Source of the DNA: Himantopus leucocephalus | Lineage: Eukaryota > Chordata > Aves > Charadriiformes > Recurvirostridae | NCBI GenBank assembly: GCA_003993805.1 | Contig: RSEF01000003.1 | Span: forward strand, 87,202,292 to 87,266,291 | Direction: 5' to 3' | DNA length: 64,000 nucleotides | In this document: piece after piece, positions 1 to 12,400 of the stretch | Layout: every line of letters begins with the position of its first letter | Position numbering within the stretch: position 1 is the first letter of the stretch | Translations under genes and position numbers: made by a program | The notes under the pieces: generated by a model | What the model was told of the DNA's origin: nothing | The model's input: only the letters and a program-made list of their open reading frames with translations | The model's database searches: none

Positions 1-3000
1 GCTAAGTAGTATGACACCGTTCCTGTGTGAACACATGGTTTAATTTTTTAATCCAAAGTTAGACTGGGCTTGCTTTTTATAGGTGAGGCCTTTCAGATCC
101 TGCATCCCTGTCTCTGCCATAAATAAGGAGTCAGAAGTGCAGTATTGTACTTCTGTTTTGCCTGTCATTCTGCGGTTGGAATCTTCTTTTGCTTTGCTGA
201 CAATTCAGGTCAAACAGGAATCAAACGCATTAGATATGAGAAATACAGCATTAAACACAGTCCAGAAACAGAACTCCATGGACCAAAAGGTAGTGAAGTC
301 CCTAGCCACTGGGATGGATGGATTTTAATTTGTCAATAATTCATGAGTGTTATGGAGGAGAAGTATCAATAATAAAAGTGTATGAAAATACCAGTCTTGT
401 TGCTTTATGGACAAATCGACCTAGCCAGTCCAACACCTTGAATGAGGGGAGACTGACATGCAAACCATGGTCTACACATCTTTACCCTTCAGGCATGCCG
501 AGGTGATGGCAAGATCAAAGAGGCTTTTGAAATGCCAAGTTCTGAGAAAGGAAATTGGGAAATATAACTCCAGAGTTAGCTGGAGGGGGCAGGGATGAGG
601 GTCATGTTAGAAGGTGTTAACCACTGTAGAGAGAAGAGAGACTCTTATCCCAGATGGTGCAGACATTTCATTGTTGAAATATAACTGTGGCCAGCCCATG
701 TTATAAGGTAATGAAATCTGTCACAACCTGAACATCAAAAGCGGTCACAGGCTATAAAGGAACGGTGTTTGTGGGAGCAGTAGGGACAAGAAACGTCGGA
801 CACTAGAAGCTGTGTCTCTGAGACGCTGTAGTCAAAAGGATCAGAAAGGAGAGGAAGGAAGAGATTGTCTTGCTGACAGCTGCCCGAGGATAGGAGCGGA
901 GGACAAGTAAGATATTGCTTCCTTTGTAATGAATCCAAGATGTACCTCCCTAGCCTGACATTTGCTGAGTAAACTGAGTTAGTTACTCAGACAAGTCCTT
1001 TTGGTCCACTCCAGTTTTCCTATACATTCTTAGTACATTCTGTTTTAATTAGACCAGTTGATTGTTTGCAAATTTCATGCAGACTTTTTCTTAGCGGTGC
1101 TTCTAAGGAAGAGGAGCTGCAGGAAGATGCCTGGAGCCTGTCATAGTTGGGATGTTTGGTCAAAGGGGCATGGACTGTGGAGAACTCTCTCACAAGAGAT
1201 GGCACTTGCAGAACTGAGGTCTGGCAAACACAAAGGAAACACCTGGACGGTCGGGTGTGTTTCCACTCCTTCATCTTTTTTTCTTCCTCTAATTTTCTTA
1301 TATCTTAGGATTTTAGTATAATAGAAGCCAAATCAGAAAGAGGGATGTCAGCTTTCATGAAACAATGCTGCAAAGTAGAAATGATTTGTGCTAAAACTAT
1401 ACTTGTACTGAAAAGTGCTGAATACAAATTAACTGCAGGAAAATAGGGGAGGGGAGACTAAAAAATGCAAGTGACAGAGCTAGTCGCATCCAGCAGAGTG
1501 CAGCATCACCCTAGATGAACAGTGCATGAGCACGACAGCTGTGAACCGTTTGCCTTCTAATTAAATAATAGGGGTCAGTTGCAAATAAGCAAATCTCCCA
1601 GAAAAGAAGAATGATACCTTTCCATTTGTGCATTTTGAGTAATACTTAGATGCTTTTAAGTGATTGTATTTTTCAACATAAATGCTTTGGGAGTGGAAAG
1701 TAGGAGAAAGAATCTGGGACTGGAATTGGAAGTGGGAGCCAGGAAGATCCAGGCCAGACACGTGGGGAGGAGTGGAGGATTAGCCAAAGAAATTACAATG
1801 AGTTGACTGGTAGCCTGGTGGTAGGGCAGGACATGGAAATCACATGAACTCACAGGACTGACAGAGCAGATAATGAAATGAGAGGTAGTACAGGCAAAGA
1901 GAATGGGATTAGTACCTGGAGCCAGAGGCAAGGAAAAAAAAAAAAACCATGCTGGGAGAGATGAGACAGGAGGGATCAAAGAGGGAAGAAAAAAGCAGAA
2001 AGGGTGTTCTGTTAACAAGTAAAGCCCATTTCTCTACAGAGGCCTTGGGATGCGTATGTGACACTATTCTGCTTCCTGCAAGTCTCTGTGAGACCCCATG
2101 TCTAACCTCGTATAATATTTTGCAACACAAAGGATGAAAACATGCTATCGTTGTCTGTCATTTTGGCAGGAATCAGCAGGAAGAGGTCTGTACTGTGGAT
2201 TTAGAGCTTCCAAACCAACTGGGGTACCATGGAGATAATAATACGCTGCCACATGACAGAACTTCTAGTTTTGTTTTTGTTCTCATTTGCTTTTTTAAAA
2301 GCCCTAGGACATTGCAGACAAAATGATTTTTAAAAACCTTGTTGAGATCGCAGAGTCAAATCTAGAAAAATCAGGCAATGGCAGCATTAAAATTGTTTTT
2401 ACCCTGACCCCTGTGAAAAGGCACTATGATGGGGTCTTGAAGTACGTGGCCACCTGCTATTTCTCCCTGGAATTCTGTTTCATTCTCTGTATGGAAAAAG
2501 CTTGGTTTTGGGGTGATCAGGTTTGCACAGTGAAGGAGGGTGCTTTCCTTCCCTTCATACCTCATTTGTTGCAGAAGTACAAAGGACAAAAGACATGAGA
2601 CAGGGGTTTATAGAAGGATGGTATAATGGTTAGAGACAAACCCTGAAGAACAGCACTTCACTTCAGCACCTTTTCACCTTCTTACACTCGCCACGATATT
2701 TGGGAATTCACTTAGTAAAACTTTCACTAGTCACTGCTTACTTTTGTTTTCTAAGTGGTGATCATGTCATCCGGTGCTTAACTTGAGGATCAGTGGTCTG
2801 CAGCGTGTAGGACTACCAAAGGCTACAGCTGAAGTTGTGCTTGAGAAAAGGGCTACACCCACCTGACTACTCTGAAAAGCCATGTCTTAGGAGACTTGAG
2901 ACTGGGGAGGGTGACACTTCTTATCTTAATTTCTGTGCATCATAAATCCCTGATTGATAAACTGGTGACAAGATCACTACGTTACCTTGGAGGGGTGGTC

Positions 3001-6000
3001 TAGAAATTAAGTAACATTCTGTTTAACGCTGCGGTGTAGCACTGAGGGGTTCCATAGTCTGTCCTGCACAGTACATGAATCAGAAGTCCAATTGAAAAGC
3101 ATATTTTATGATCTTACAATTACAACCTGATCATAATACATATGCACAGTGAAGTCAAATTAAGATTGTGTGGCCAGTGTTGGTTGTGAGATTTCCTGTC
3201 TTTTAAGATTATCGTACATCCTCATCTTAATTGTGTGTACCACTGATGCATGTTATACGTGTATAAGATTGCATATGTGTGTTGAAAGGTATGCTTACAT
3301 CCTGTATGCACGTGGGATTCGTCTGACCTAACTGCAGTTATCTAGACTTGTTCCAGTCAATAGAGATTTTATTCTAAAGTAGGTGCCCATGACAGGTAGG
3401 ATGCCTGGCTCTCCATGTTCACTACTTGTTAGCTGTTTCCTCATGGGAAATGTATTTAAGATCTAGGTATTTTGCATCATGGCTTAAAAAATGCTATGAT
3501 ATTTCACACAGTTAGTGACAGCCAACATACTTTATTAATGGCAGGAGCAAAATATACAACTACACAATTTAACAGGTCAGGCAAGAAGAGACCCAGCTAG
3601 TGTGTGGATTTGTTTCCCGAACTGTATTTTCTGACCAAACATAAAAAGCATAAGTAAAATCCAGCTGTGATCTCAAAACTTGTTTTATTTTAGATTTCTA
3701 CATTATCTTTCCCGACCCTTCTTGCCATCTGTATTTTTCCCTACCCAATTATTTGTTTAACAGCCTGCTCCATGTACTCTGAATCTGGACTGTAAATTCT
3801 GGCATAAGGGCTCTTTTTTTATGTCCAGTCTCAGTGACATCTAATATCCGAGACACTTCTTGGGTTGGAATCTGAGCACTTCTGGAGAACAGGCAATAAA
3901 TACTCATAATACCAGTATCATAATGGTTTCCAGTCAAGTAGAAATGAAGCTCTATATGCCAAAGATATGTGGCTGAATCTAGGCACTGCATCCAAGAGGT
4001 CTAAGCAATACTGGTGACACAACCTTTGTCTACCGTGAACCACGGTGTGCGGGTGCCATGGGAAAGGGAGCAGAGACTGAGGAAGTTAAATCCGCTTTCA
4101 GCAGCAGCACAGGGTTCAAACAACCACATGTGGTTGCTGTTCCATTCTAAGGGAAGAAGTAATAACTGTTCCTTACCAGCTGGAAGGGATGGTAGTAGTC
4201 ACTGTCTCTTTTCCACTCAGCTGTGGGAAGGAAGGAGTGGTTTTTCTAGAGAGGGTTTTTGCACATGTCTAACTAGCCATACTGCTTGAGAAACCTGGGT
4301 ATAGACCCCCCCCCAAAAAAAATGTACAGGCTGTAGATAGCCACTGTCCTTTTCCCTGTCCCCTCAATCACATACACAGAGTAGTTAGTGAATTATTCTT
4401 AATAAAAGCAAAATACTTTGCCTTTTGATGTTATTAAAGTAAAATCGCTGTACCAGAGATAAAGCAGTAGATACTACTTCAGTTAATGCCATGAGTCCCA
4501 ACAACAGTTAGTGATATGAAGAAAAGAAAAAAAATACAGTTGCATCAAAAGGGATTGAGTGTGTTTGGACGAAGCATTACAATGAAAACTCATACTTGTA
4601 AGACACAGGAGGGAGAGATAAGGGATGAGGATCCCCACTCCGCTAGGATGGAGATGAGAACGGTGTCCAAAGGATTTACTGAGGGAAGGAACAGCGTGGT
4701 GGATCATTCTGTCTTCTAGGGCATACTTAGGAGCCCACTGCCACAAGGCTGGGAGCGTGCTCAAGGAGGAAGTGCGTCTTGTTCAGCCGTGGAAAAGCAA
4801 TGACAGCATGTCTCACAGATGATGTGAGCTGCGGCAAAGTGAAGCCATGCATGGAGGTGATGAGCTGTATGAGAAGCCAATGATGTTTATGACACTGACA
4901 GTCTTCTAAAGTCTGCTGAGACAGGTCGTTGTTTCTGGGTTCTCACTCTTGGGTAAGAAGTGGCTGACCTGAATTTAGACTCTCAGTCGTACAGCTAGAA
5001 GGACAGCAGAGAGAGCCCCTTTCTATGTAAAGGCCGAAGAGGGAAGTCTGGTTATTCCTGTGACACCTCCAAGCAGAGAAATACCGGGAACCATTCCTAG
5101 CAGCTCAGTTGATTGCTGAGCCAGACCAGCCTGGAATGCTTGTGGTAGGGGATGAGGAATTCCACCCACGTGGGACATTTAGCCAGATGGCTGTCAGGAT
5201 CTGTGACAGCTCTTAGTCATGTCAGAGCCAGCCCCTGTGAAGAGAGGGCTCCCTTGGCCTTATCGCCGCAAGTTCCTCTAGAAGCCATCCAGTGCAGCTG
5301 AGTGGGCCATTCTTGACCCATTCCAGAATATTTTGAAACCAAGTATGTTGCAATGCCTGATGTAAGCTGTTGGGCTCTGCCGCAGAGGTGCTAGGAAGAA
5401 ATGCAGTGACAAAAGAAGTCTTTCACTGGAAGCCCTCTGCAGAAGCTCCAGAATTACTTCTAGTAACATTTAACCCCAAAAGTCAAGATGTGTTCATTAT
5501 CCTTTGTTCCATGCTGGCTTCCAGAGTAAGACCAAGAGCTCGTTGCCCATACAGCTCTGCTGAGTGACCTAGAGGAACAATACGGAGCAACCCACTTCCT
5601 AGAGGGAAACTACAACAAAGGAGAGGTAATACCCACGCTCTCTGAAGAGACTGCTGGCTGGCTGTGGAATTCACCCTTGCCCAACTGAGGTTTGCAACAC
5701 TTCAGCCCATGTTGGAACCGGTCCTGTGTGAGAGCTTTGGAAATTATTAAAGAAGCTGTGGAAGAGCTTTCCTGAGACATATGCCATGCTGAATACAAAG
5801 ACCAGTATCTCCACTGTCATGGATGTGCCACTGCCATTCCGGAGCATGGCTTAATCGCTTCTTTTAGTGGAGCAAGAGGGGAGAAAGGAAGGAGTCAACT
5901 AAGTTACTTTTTTCCTCTCTTTAGCCCTCTCCCTTTCTCATAGACTTGTTAGACACACACTTTCCAGTGCTCTCGTCTTCTCTAGCTTCAGTTCCAGCAG

Positions 6001-7514
6001 CCTCATGTGTATTTCTGTGTATTTTCACAATGTTATGCTTTTCCTTAAAATGTCAGTGGTAGGCTGGAGAGGCTGTGATAGGAGCAGGTGGATAAGATAC
6101 CTAGCGGACATCCTGTTTCAGTAGCACATCCCTTGGCTCAGATATCCCTGCTCTGGGCATCCCGGCATGGTTCTTGAGTAGGCCCTTTTTAGTACAAGGC
6201 TGGTCCCACATGTTCTCCCTCTTCTTGCCTTAATTAATATCCAGGAAACTGCTTCCCTGGATAAAGGCACTGTCGTCAAAGAGCCCTTCCCACAGCAAGA
6301 GGATGCGTATTTATGTGTCTGATCACCTCGTAAATGAATGTTGCATGAGGTGAGATCTTCGCAGAATCAAAATGAGAAGCTTGATAAGGGAGACATCATG
6401 AACGGCCAGGGCCAGCAGGCACAAGGAGTGGGGTGGCCCCTCTACGAGTACTCCATTGTCCATCCCTGATACATGAGGTGCAGTGTCTTTTTGGGACAGC
6501 CCAGGCGGTTTCTGATACACTCTCCCGGAGCAGACTAAAGCGTGCCCGTTCCAGGCACGAAGAGCTGTGTGGAGTTTGGGGTAGGGCTGCGCTGTGCAAG
6601 CCAAAGACAACATTGTGGCTGCAAGTACCTTCTGCTTCCTTTGGGTTTTTGCCGTGTCTCTGTGTTTGCACAGAGCTGTGGTGGGCAGAACCAGAATCTG
6701 TTTAGAAATGGTGTGGCTGGGGACAGTGATTGATTTGGAAAGAAGACAAGGCCAGATGGATGCCAACGAGATGAGTGGTGTTTGGTGCACACATGCATGC
6801 AAGCCTGGTCATCGAGAAGCAGAGCGACTGGCCAGAGTTGTCTTTGTTTCTGACACAGCTGACTTCCTAGCAGATTTGGGCCACATGGTAATGCTGGCGT
6901 TGCTCTTTGTCTAGCAGGTTCAGAGCAGGGCCACTGGATCAGGGTGAAGTGAGTGTGACTGAACTCAGGACCGGTGCTTACTTTCTACACGTCACGAGCT
7001 GTTTAAACTCATAAAGCCAGTGGAGATCTGGTCAGTACAGGGAATGCACCCCAAAGAGCAATCCAGCAGACCAGCCATGGCATGAGATGCTCAGTTGCCC
7101 AAAAAGAGACATCCAGACATCCAGGACAGCCACACGAGGCTGGCAGATATGACACAAGACCTTCACAAGATCTTCCTTTGCGGAGGCAGACCTGGAGACC
7201 ACCAAACAGCACCAGCACCTTTGTTTAGGTGATGAATCCCAGCTGGTGTGGCTACTTTAGGGTGACCACATCACTCTCTTAAATGCCAGTGACCGTCCCA
7301 ACAAGATTTCCCTTGGCCACAATGAAAACTTAAACAAAGTACAGCACATGTAGGCACCTACTTGTGGACACCTAAATGTGTCTTGGCTTCGAACTGAATC
7401 CCAGCCAGGCTGTCAACATGGGCCAGTGGAGAGGGAGAAGCGCAGCCAAAGGGGATGTGAAAAGGAGGAGAGGAAGCACAACTGCCATTTTTGCTAGCAC
7501 AGGTCATGCCGTTA
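1..7514. other. Intergenic DNA upstream of NT5E, no supported gene
   Basis: Only short scattered ORFs are present, none with recognisable motifs. The longest, at 6323-6802 on the - strand (159 aa), overlaps several other open frames in the same stretch and shows no domain. An A-run (1928-1940) and a C/A-run (4309-4321) are the only simple sequences. Enhancers may be present but cannot be recognised from sequence alone. Confidence 0.6.
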
Positions 7515-7649
7515 GGGATGGGGTAGGTCGGGATGGGGTAGGCAGGGATGGGGTAGGTCAGGATGGGATAGGTAGGGATGGGGTACGTCAGGATGGGGTA
7601 GGCAGGGATGGGGTAGGTCAGGATGGGGTAGGTAGGGATGGGGTAGGTA
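7515..7649 (+). repeat. G-rich 15-bp minisatellite, 9 units
   Basis: Nine consecutive units of GGGATGGGGTAGGTC and variants fill 135 bp. The last three positions of the unit alternate among GTC, GCA and GTA, and every second unit in the right half begins AGG, suggesting a 30-bp higher-order period. Because 15 is a multiple of three and the unit lacks stops, both strands appear to encode repetitive peptides; these are not genes. The + strand has dense GGG runs capable of forming G-quadruplexes. It lies about 1.4 kb upstream of the NT5E start codon. Confidence 0.93.
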
Positions 7650-8549
7650 GAGCACAGCGCAGTCATCCAAGGGAATGAGGAGATACCACACAGCTGTTTT
7701 AATTCAAGTCACGTATGGGAGCATGGGGACAGCGGGAGCATAGCCACATGGCCATCACAGAAGAAAATACAGGTTCATTCACTTTCCAGCCATCTGAGGA
7801 AACAAACAGACCAAATGAGTTCAGATTCCATCGAGCGGATTTCGGGTACCCAGGAAACCGGGGCATGACATCATCCGTCGGAAAGGAGACAGCAACTCGT
7901 ACAGCCTCGGTAACGCTGTAAGAACCCCTCACTTCTCTACACAGTGGGGAAGCTTCTCTTTTTGAGAAAAAAATTAACCAGGCGGTCACTGCTTACAATG
8001 TGCAATTGTCCAAAAGTTGCAAGAAAGTGTACGGAAATTACAGCATTTCAAAAGCTAACTTTGAAAAATGTCTTTCTCTGGATGATTTCGTCATTTAATA
8101 GTGGCAGAAGATGTGGACACATGTGATGGATGCATGACTTAAAGGAGCAGGTGGGCCCACCAGTCATTTCCACGTTTCCAACGTGCTGATCGCCCCACGC
8201 CATACCCCAAATGAGTTGTTTAGTTAAGGCATTGGCGGGTTTCCCCCTCGATGTGCGTATGCCAAACCGCAACTAAAAAAAAAAAACAACTTAACTAAAA
8301 ACTTAGCATTTAACCACGGAAGGAAAGTCTTGAAAGCAATTCACGAGTCTATGTGAAAAACACTAGAGCTATAATTAAATCAACTCTTAAAGTAGTGTAG
8401 CTCTGTTTAGGGCTGAAATAACACTTTTTATTTTAAGCATCGTGTGAGAAAGAGGAGGAGAGGGGTTGAGCGGAACCCTTACAACAAACATTTTCATGCG
8501 AGGGTTTGGAAACTCCTTTCAGCGTACTAAACATTCACCAAGGCTTCTC
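7650..8549. other. AT-rich spacer between the minisatellite and the CpG island
   Basis: No gene is recognised. It contains an A-run at 8274-8286. The ORFs here are short and unlike any family I know. Confidence 0.55.
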
Positions 8550-9030
8550 GTCAGCGCTGGAGTTTGTCCTTTCGCCGCTGGCCGAGCTTCCATCTCGTCT
8601 GACCTCCAGCAGCCGGCCGAAAGCCCCTCTCCGACCCGGCGGCAGCTGCGCCGTTGGTGAAGGACACCGGCGGGGAGGACGGGACAAGCGGGGACTGGCG
8701 CGTTCGCGGCCGCAGGACGCCGCCTGGGGCCGAGAGAGCCCCCGAGGACCGGCGGGCAGCGGTGGCCCCGGGAGGTCTCCCCAAGCCCTTTGCAGACGCG
8801 GAGCACCTGCGGCTTCCGCTGCCGACGGGCAGCCGGTGCCTCCGCCGCGGGCCGGGTGGCGGCCGCTCTCCCCGCGGAGCCGTAGCGCGGGCGCGCAGCG
8901 CAGCCCCCGAGGCCCCCCCCCGGAGCGGCGCGCAGCCTGCGCGGGGTTGCCCGGCGGCTCTGCCGCTCCCCGCCCCGCCGCGGCGCTCCCCGTCCCTCCT
9001 CCCCGCCCGCAGCCACCCCCTTCTCCCGGC

Positions 9031-9058
9031 CGCCGCGCCGATCCCGCCGCGCCGATCC
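9031..9058 (+). repeat. Perfect 14-bp tandem duplication in the probable 5' UTR
   Basis: The unit CGCCGCGCCGATCC occurs twice head to tail, ending 17 bp before the NT5E ATG. It is probably transcribed as 5' UTR and is almost pure GC apart from the two GATCC cores. Confidence 0.85.
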
Positions 9059-9075
9059 CGCGGAGCCCCCGCGGT

Positions 9076-9417
9076 ATGGCGGGGCGGGCGGGCGCGCTGC
9101 GGCTGTGCGCGGCGGCGGTGCTGTGCGCGGCGGCGGCGGCGGCGGAGCTGCGGCTGACCCTGCTGCACACCAACGACGTGCACGGGCGGGTGGAGGCGCA
9201 GGGAGCGGGGACGCGGAGCTGCGCGGGCGCGGAGCGGGCGGCGGGCTGCTTCGGCGGCGTGGCGCGGCGGGCGGCGCGGGTGGCGGCGGAGCGGGCCGCG
9301 CACCGCAACGTGCTGCTGTTGGACGCCGGGGACCAGTACCAGGGCACGGTGTGGTTCTCCAGCTTCAAGGGCCGGGAGGCGGTCCACTTCATGAACCTCC
9401 TGCGCTACGATGCCATG
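9076..9417 (+). CDS. NT5E: NT5E coding exon 1: signal peptide and first metal-binding motif
   Basis: This exon encodes residues 1-114 and ends in phase 0 before a gtaag donor. It carries the signal peptide with Ala3 and Ala6 runs, LLHTNDVH (D34, H36) and LLLDAGDQYQG (D86). The exon is extremely GC-rich, and the stretch between the two motifs is unusually rich in Ala, Arg and Gly compared with human CD73. The same frame is open far upstream of the ATG, but that extension shows no family similarity and is a product of GC richness. Confidence 0.97.
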
Positions 9418-12400
9418 GTAAAGCGGGCCGGGAGCGGGGGCGGCGAGCGGCGCGGTTGGGGGGCTCCCCCCTTCCCCCCATCCTTTTTGGGTGCTGGGTC
9501 TATTCCTCCTTTTCCTCCCCCGCTGCCGTTGTTGGCATTGCCGCCTCCTCGAGTGTGTAGCCTTGCATCAGAGAAGGCCGTGGGTCACCCTAAAACCGTG
9601 GTCAAAGGCGGCCGGGAAGTGAGCAAGGAGAAGAGAAGGGATGTTCTGGGTGATGGGCACCCGGCGGAGCAAAGTCGTGAGCTGGCAGACCCACGGGCAG
9701 CCAGAAACCAGTGGCTAATGCCAAGGCTACACAGAGGAAAAGACAGCGATGGATTGGAAGAGGTCCCCTTTGGGAGAGGCAGGGGCTTGGGGCCGGCTGG
9801 ACAGGCTCTGTTGGAGAGGGGTTGGCAGAGACATGGAAGCAGGCCCGGCAAAAGCCGGGTGGAGCCTGGCCTGCAACGGAGGGGTTAACGCTGGCCAAGG
9901 GTCGCAGCCTGCCCTGCTGGCTTCGGTCCTGTGGGAAGGGACAGGTGACACATGTTGGCAGTGCTGTTTAAAAGGCTGAGGATTTTTCATTTTCATCAGT
10001 CTCACCCTGGTCATGGCCAGTCCCACCAGAACTGTCATCATGATGGGACGTAAGGGGCTGTGTGCGAGTGGCCCAGGGACAGTAACAGCACATCGGTGAG
10101 GGAGCTCTCTCAGACAGTGCCACTCCCGCACCTTTACTCTTTGTCTCTTTTGGTTATCCGAGTGCTGAGAGGAAGGTAGAAGAGTTTGAGACTGAGATTG
10201 GGGGATGCCACTCCATGTCCTTAAATGTTTTGTCTCAGGGCAATAGCCTATTAATATATAAAGAATTGTCATGGCTTATTTTGCTTGTATACAACCCTAG
10301 AAAAGAGGAGAGAGATTAAATTTAGGTTTGAGGGTGACTGCTGTTTGAGAGTGACTGTGTATTTATTTCATCCAAGTTGACAGCTTGAGGGGTAAATCTT
10401 CTGTGCATATCACATCCTCTGTCTTCGTCTTTTTTTTGCTTTCTCTGGGAAGGACTGCACTTTCCTTTCCCAGGTAAAAATGGCTTCACCCATTTCTTCC
10501 CTCTGCTTCAGAACAGCTATGGAAGGGGATGCCCCAGTGCACTCTCCTTGGCTAAACACACTTCATACCAGACAGACAGGTCTGTGAAGGATGCTGCTCC
10601 CTGTTCACATGGCTGAATGAACGGTTTCCTAATCGTAAAACTAACATTAACTGGGTTTTCCTTCCTGGTGGTGACGGGGAGGAGTGTGTGCATTCAGGAC
10701 TCATCCTCACTGAGAGCTTGGGAGCACTTTGGGGTTCTGCAGTGCAAAAATAGCTCTAGGTGGTTTTTCCTACCCTTCTTCCCAACATTTGCTGCTGGCT
10801 GTCATTTCTCAGCTTTGCGTTTGCTGGTTTGACTGGTTCATGGGCAGGCTGGGAGCTTGTATAGTTCCTGATCATATCACAAGAAGAAATTCTTTTAGGC
10901 AAAATCAGCAGCGTCGAACTCATGCTCAGTTTTAGAAACACGTTATGTAGGAAGCATCTGCAGGCTGGCTAGGAGATTCCATGAGCTTTTTCACCAGAGT
11001 AAGATTAAAAAATAATTCCACACCATACTGGACAGCCAGAGGTTTGTACTGGATGCTAATGCATTAACCACTGGCTCTCTGTGGAGGTGCTGCATGGTAT
11101 AATTTGAATATTGTCAGTGGATAGAAGGGGACAGGATAGACTGAGAAGCCACAGAGACTTCAGCTCCTTTCTGTGCTACCAAAGAGACTGAGCGTTGGGC
11201 AGCACTGCAGCATGCTTTTCTGTTCTTCTGTCCATGGACCATGGGGACCATGTAGTGGGGATGGTGGCCAGGGGGGCACAGGGAGCAAGGTAAGAGCCAC
11301 ACTGCACAAGGGTGAACTGGTGTTTCTTTAAGCAAAAAAACCCCTAACAGAAGGGGTGGGGATTACTGAAATGGTTAGAAGTGAGATACAGGAGTAGGAT
11401 TACAAACAGGATGAAGGAGGGACCATGAGTCATAGAAGTTGTGAGAGGATGAGGGCAGGAGGATTTAGGGCAGCCTCGCAGCATTTGAGGTTTGTTCCAC
11501 AAATGGGACAAATTTCCTTTTTTAAGTTTGCCCTTTTCTCATTTATGCCTGTTACCGCCTCAAGCCGATTTCTCCTGCTTAGCTAGGTATTGCCTTCCAA
11601 ATTTTCTTGGCACTAGCCTTGCTTTTTGGTGTAATTAACACCAAAATCCAAATTAAGTACCGCAAAGGCAGTAATTGGAGGGGTGATAGAAGTCTTCTGG
11701 TTTTACTTCTAAGTTGCATCCTTCTGTTAATTTGTATCCTGATTTTGAAATATTTTTAGCCTAGTTTCTTGTGAAAAGGAGGATTATATGATCCCATGCT
11801 GTGTGCCTGAATACTTCTGTTTATTCCCCCTTATGACTTACACTTATGTTGGCCAATGGATTCAGATTTGCTGAAGGGATATTGCTCAGGTATGGAGTCC
11901 TAGAAGCTCTGGGCGTGAGGGTAGTTAGGGTGAGTACAGGAACGCCGAATGGTCCACATCCTCCTCCCCAGAGGACGAGCTGCATCAAAAATAAAACTGT
12001 ATTATTAGCCACCAGTGATTTCTCATGAACAAGAGACTTTATAACCACCCGCACCATGGGAAAAATTTTGATCAAAGCTTGTATCCTAATGGATGTGAAA
12101 TAATCCAAATGCAAGATACAAAGCCAAGAGAAACAAGGTTTCATAAGTGGTTGGTTAGATTTATTTTTTTTCACAACAAGTCAGTTACATCCCATTCGAC
12201 TTCTTATTTCATTTGCAACCTTTTTTGGCGGGGTTTAATTGCGTATTTAGGAGGAACAGAAGGCATATGTATCAACCAAAAGGAAATAGCTTGTTACCAT
12301 TCTGAGATGCTCTACCAGTCATGGACATGTTTTCAGAACATTAGTCAGGAACAAAATGAGTTTCCTTAGAGTGTTATTCTTTTTTTTTTTTAATTATTTT

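Larger units (their letters stand above)
8550..9480 (+). promoter_or_regulatory. NT5E: CpG island, likely NT5E promoter, 5' UTR and exon 1
   Basis: A sharp switch from AT-rich intergenic DNA to very GC- and CpG-rich sequence occurs near 8550 and ends shortly after exon 1. Sp1-type GC boxes are visible (for example CCCCGCCCCGCC at 8968-8979). I see no TATA box at a plausible distance, so this looks like a TATA-less CpG-island promoter. The transcription start cannot be placed from sequence alone. Confidence 0.8.

Noticed and set aside
6323..6802. 159-aa - strand ORF in the upstream intergenic region
   Set aside because: There are no recognisable motifs, and competing open frames exist on both strands; consistent with chance.
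7515..7649. Could the regular repeat be a CRISPR array?
   Set aside because: The units are contiguous with no unique spacers, and the window is vertebrate DNA.
7358..7678. Repetitive ORFs on both strands (TYPIP-type and RDGVG-type peptides)
   Set aside because: They are produced by a 15-bp minisatellite whose unit is a multiple of three with no stop codon; the composition is not a real protein.
8519..9392. Long antisense ORFs (165-285 aa) across the CpG island
   Set aside because: They are shadows of GC-rich sequence with Arg/Ala/Pro/Gly-biased translations and no domain; several overlap in different frames.
8506..9888. 460-codon ORF in frame with NT5E exon 1, suggesting a long N-terminal extension
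   Set aside because: The upstream part is stop-free because of extreme GC content, the CD73 signal peptide starts at 9076, and the ORF continues into intron 1 past a good gtaag donor.
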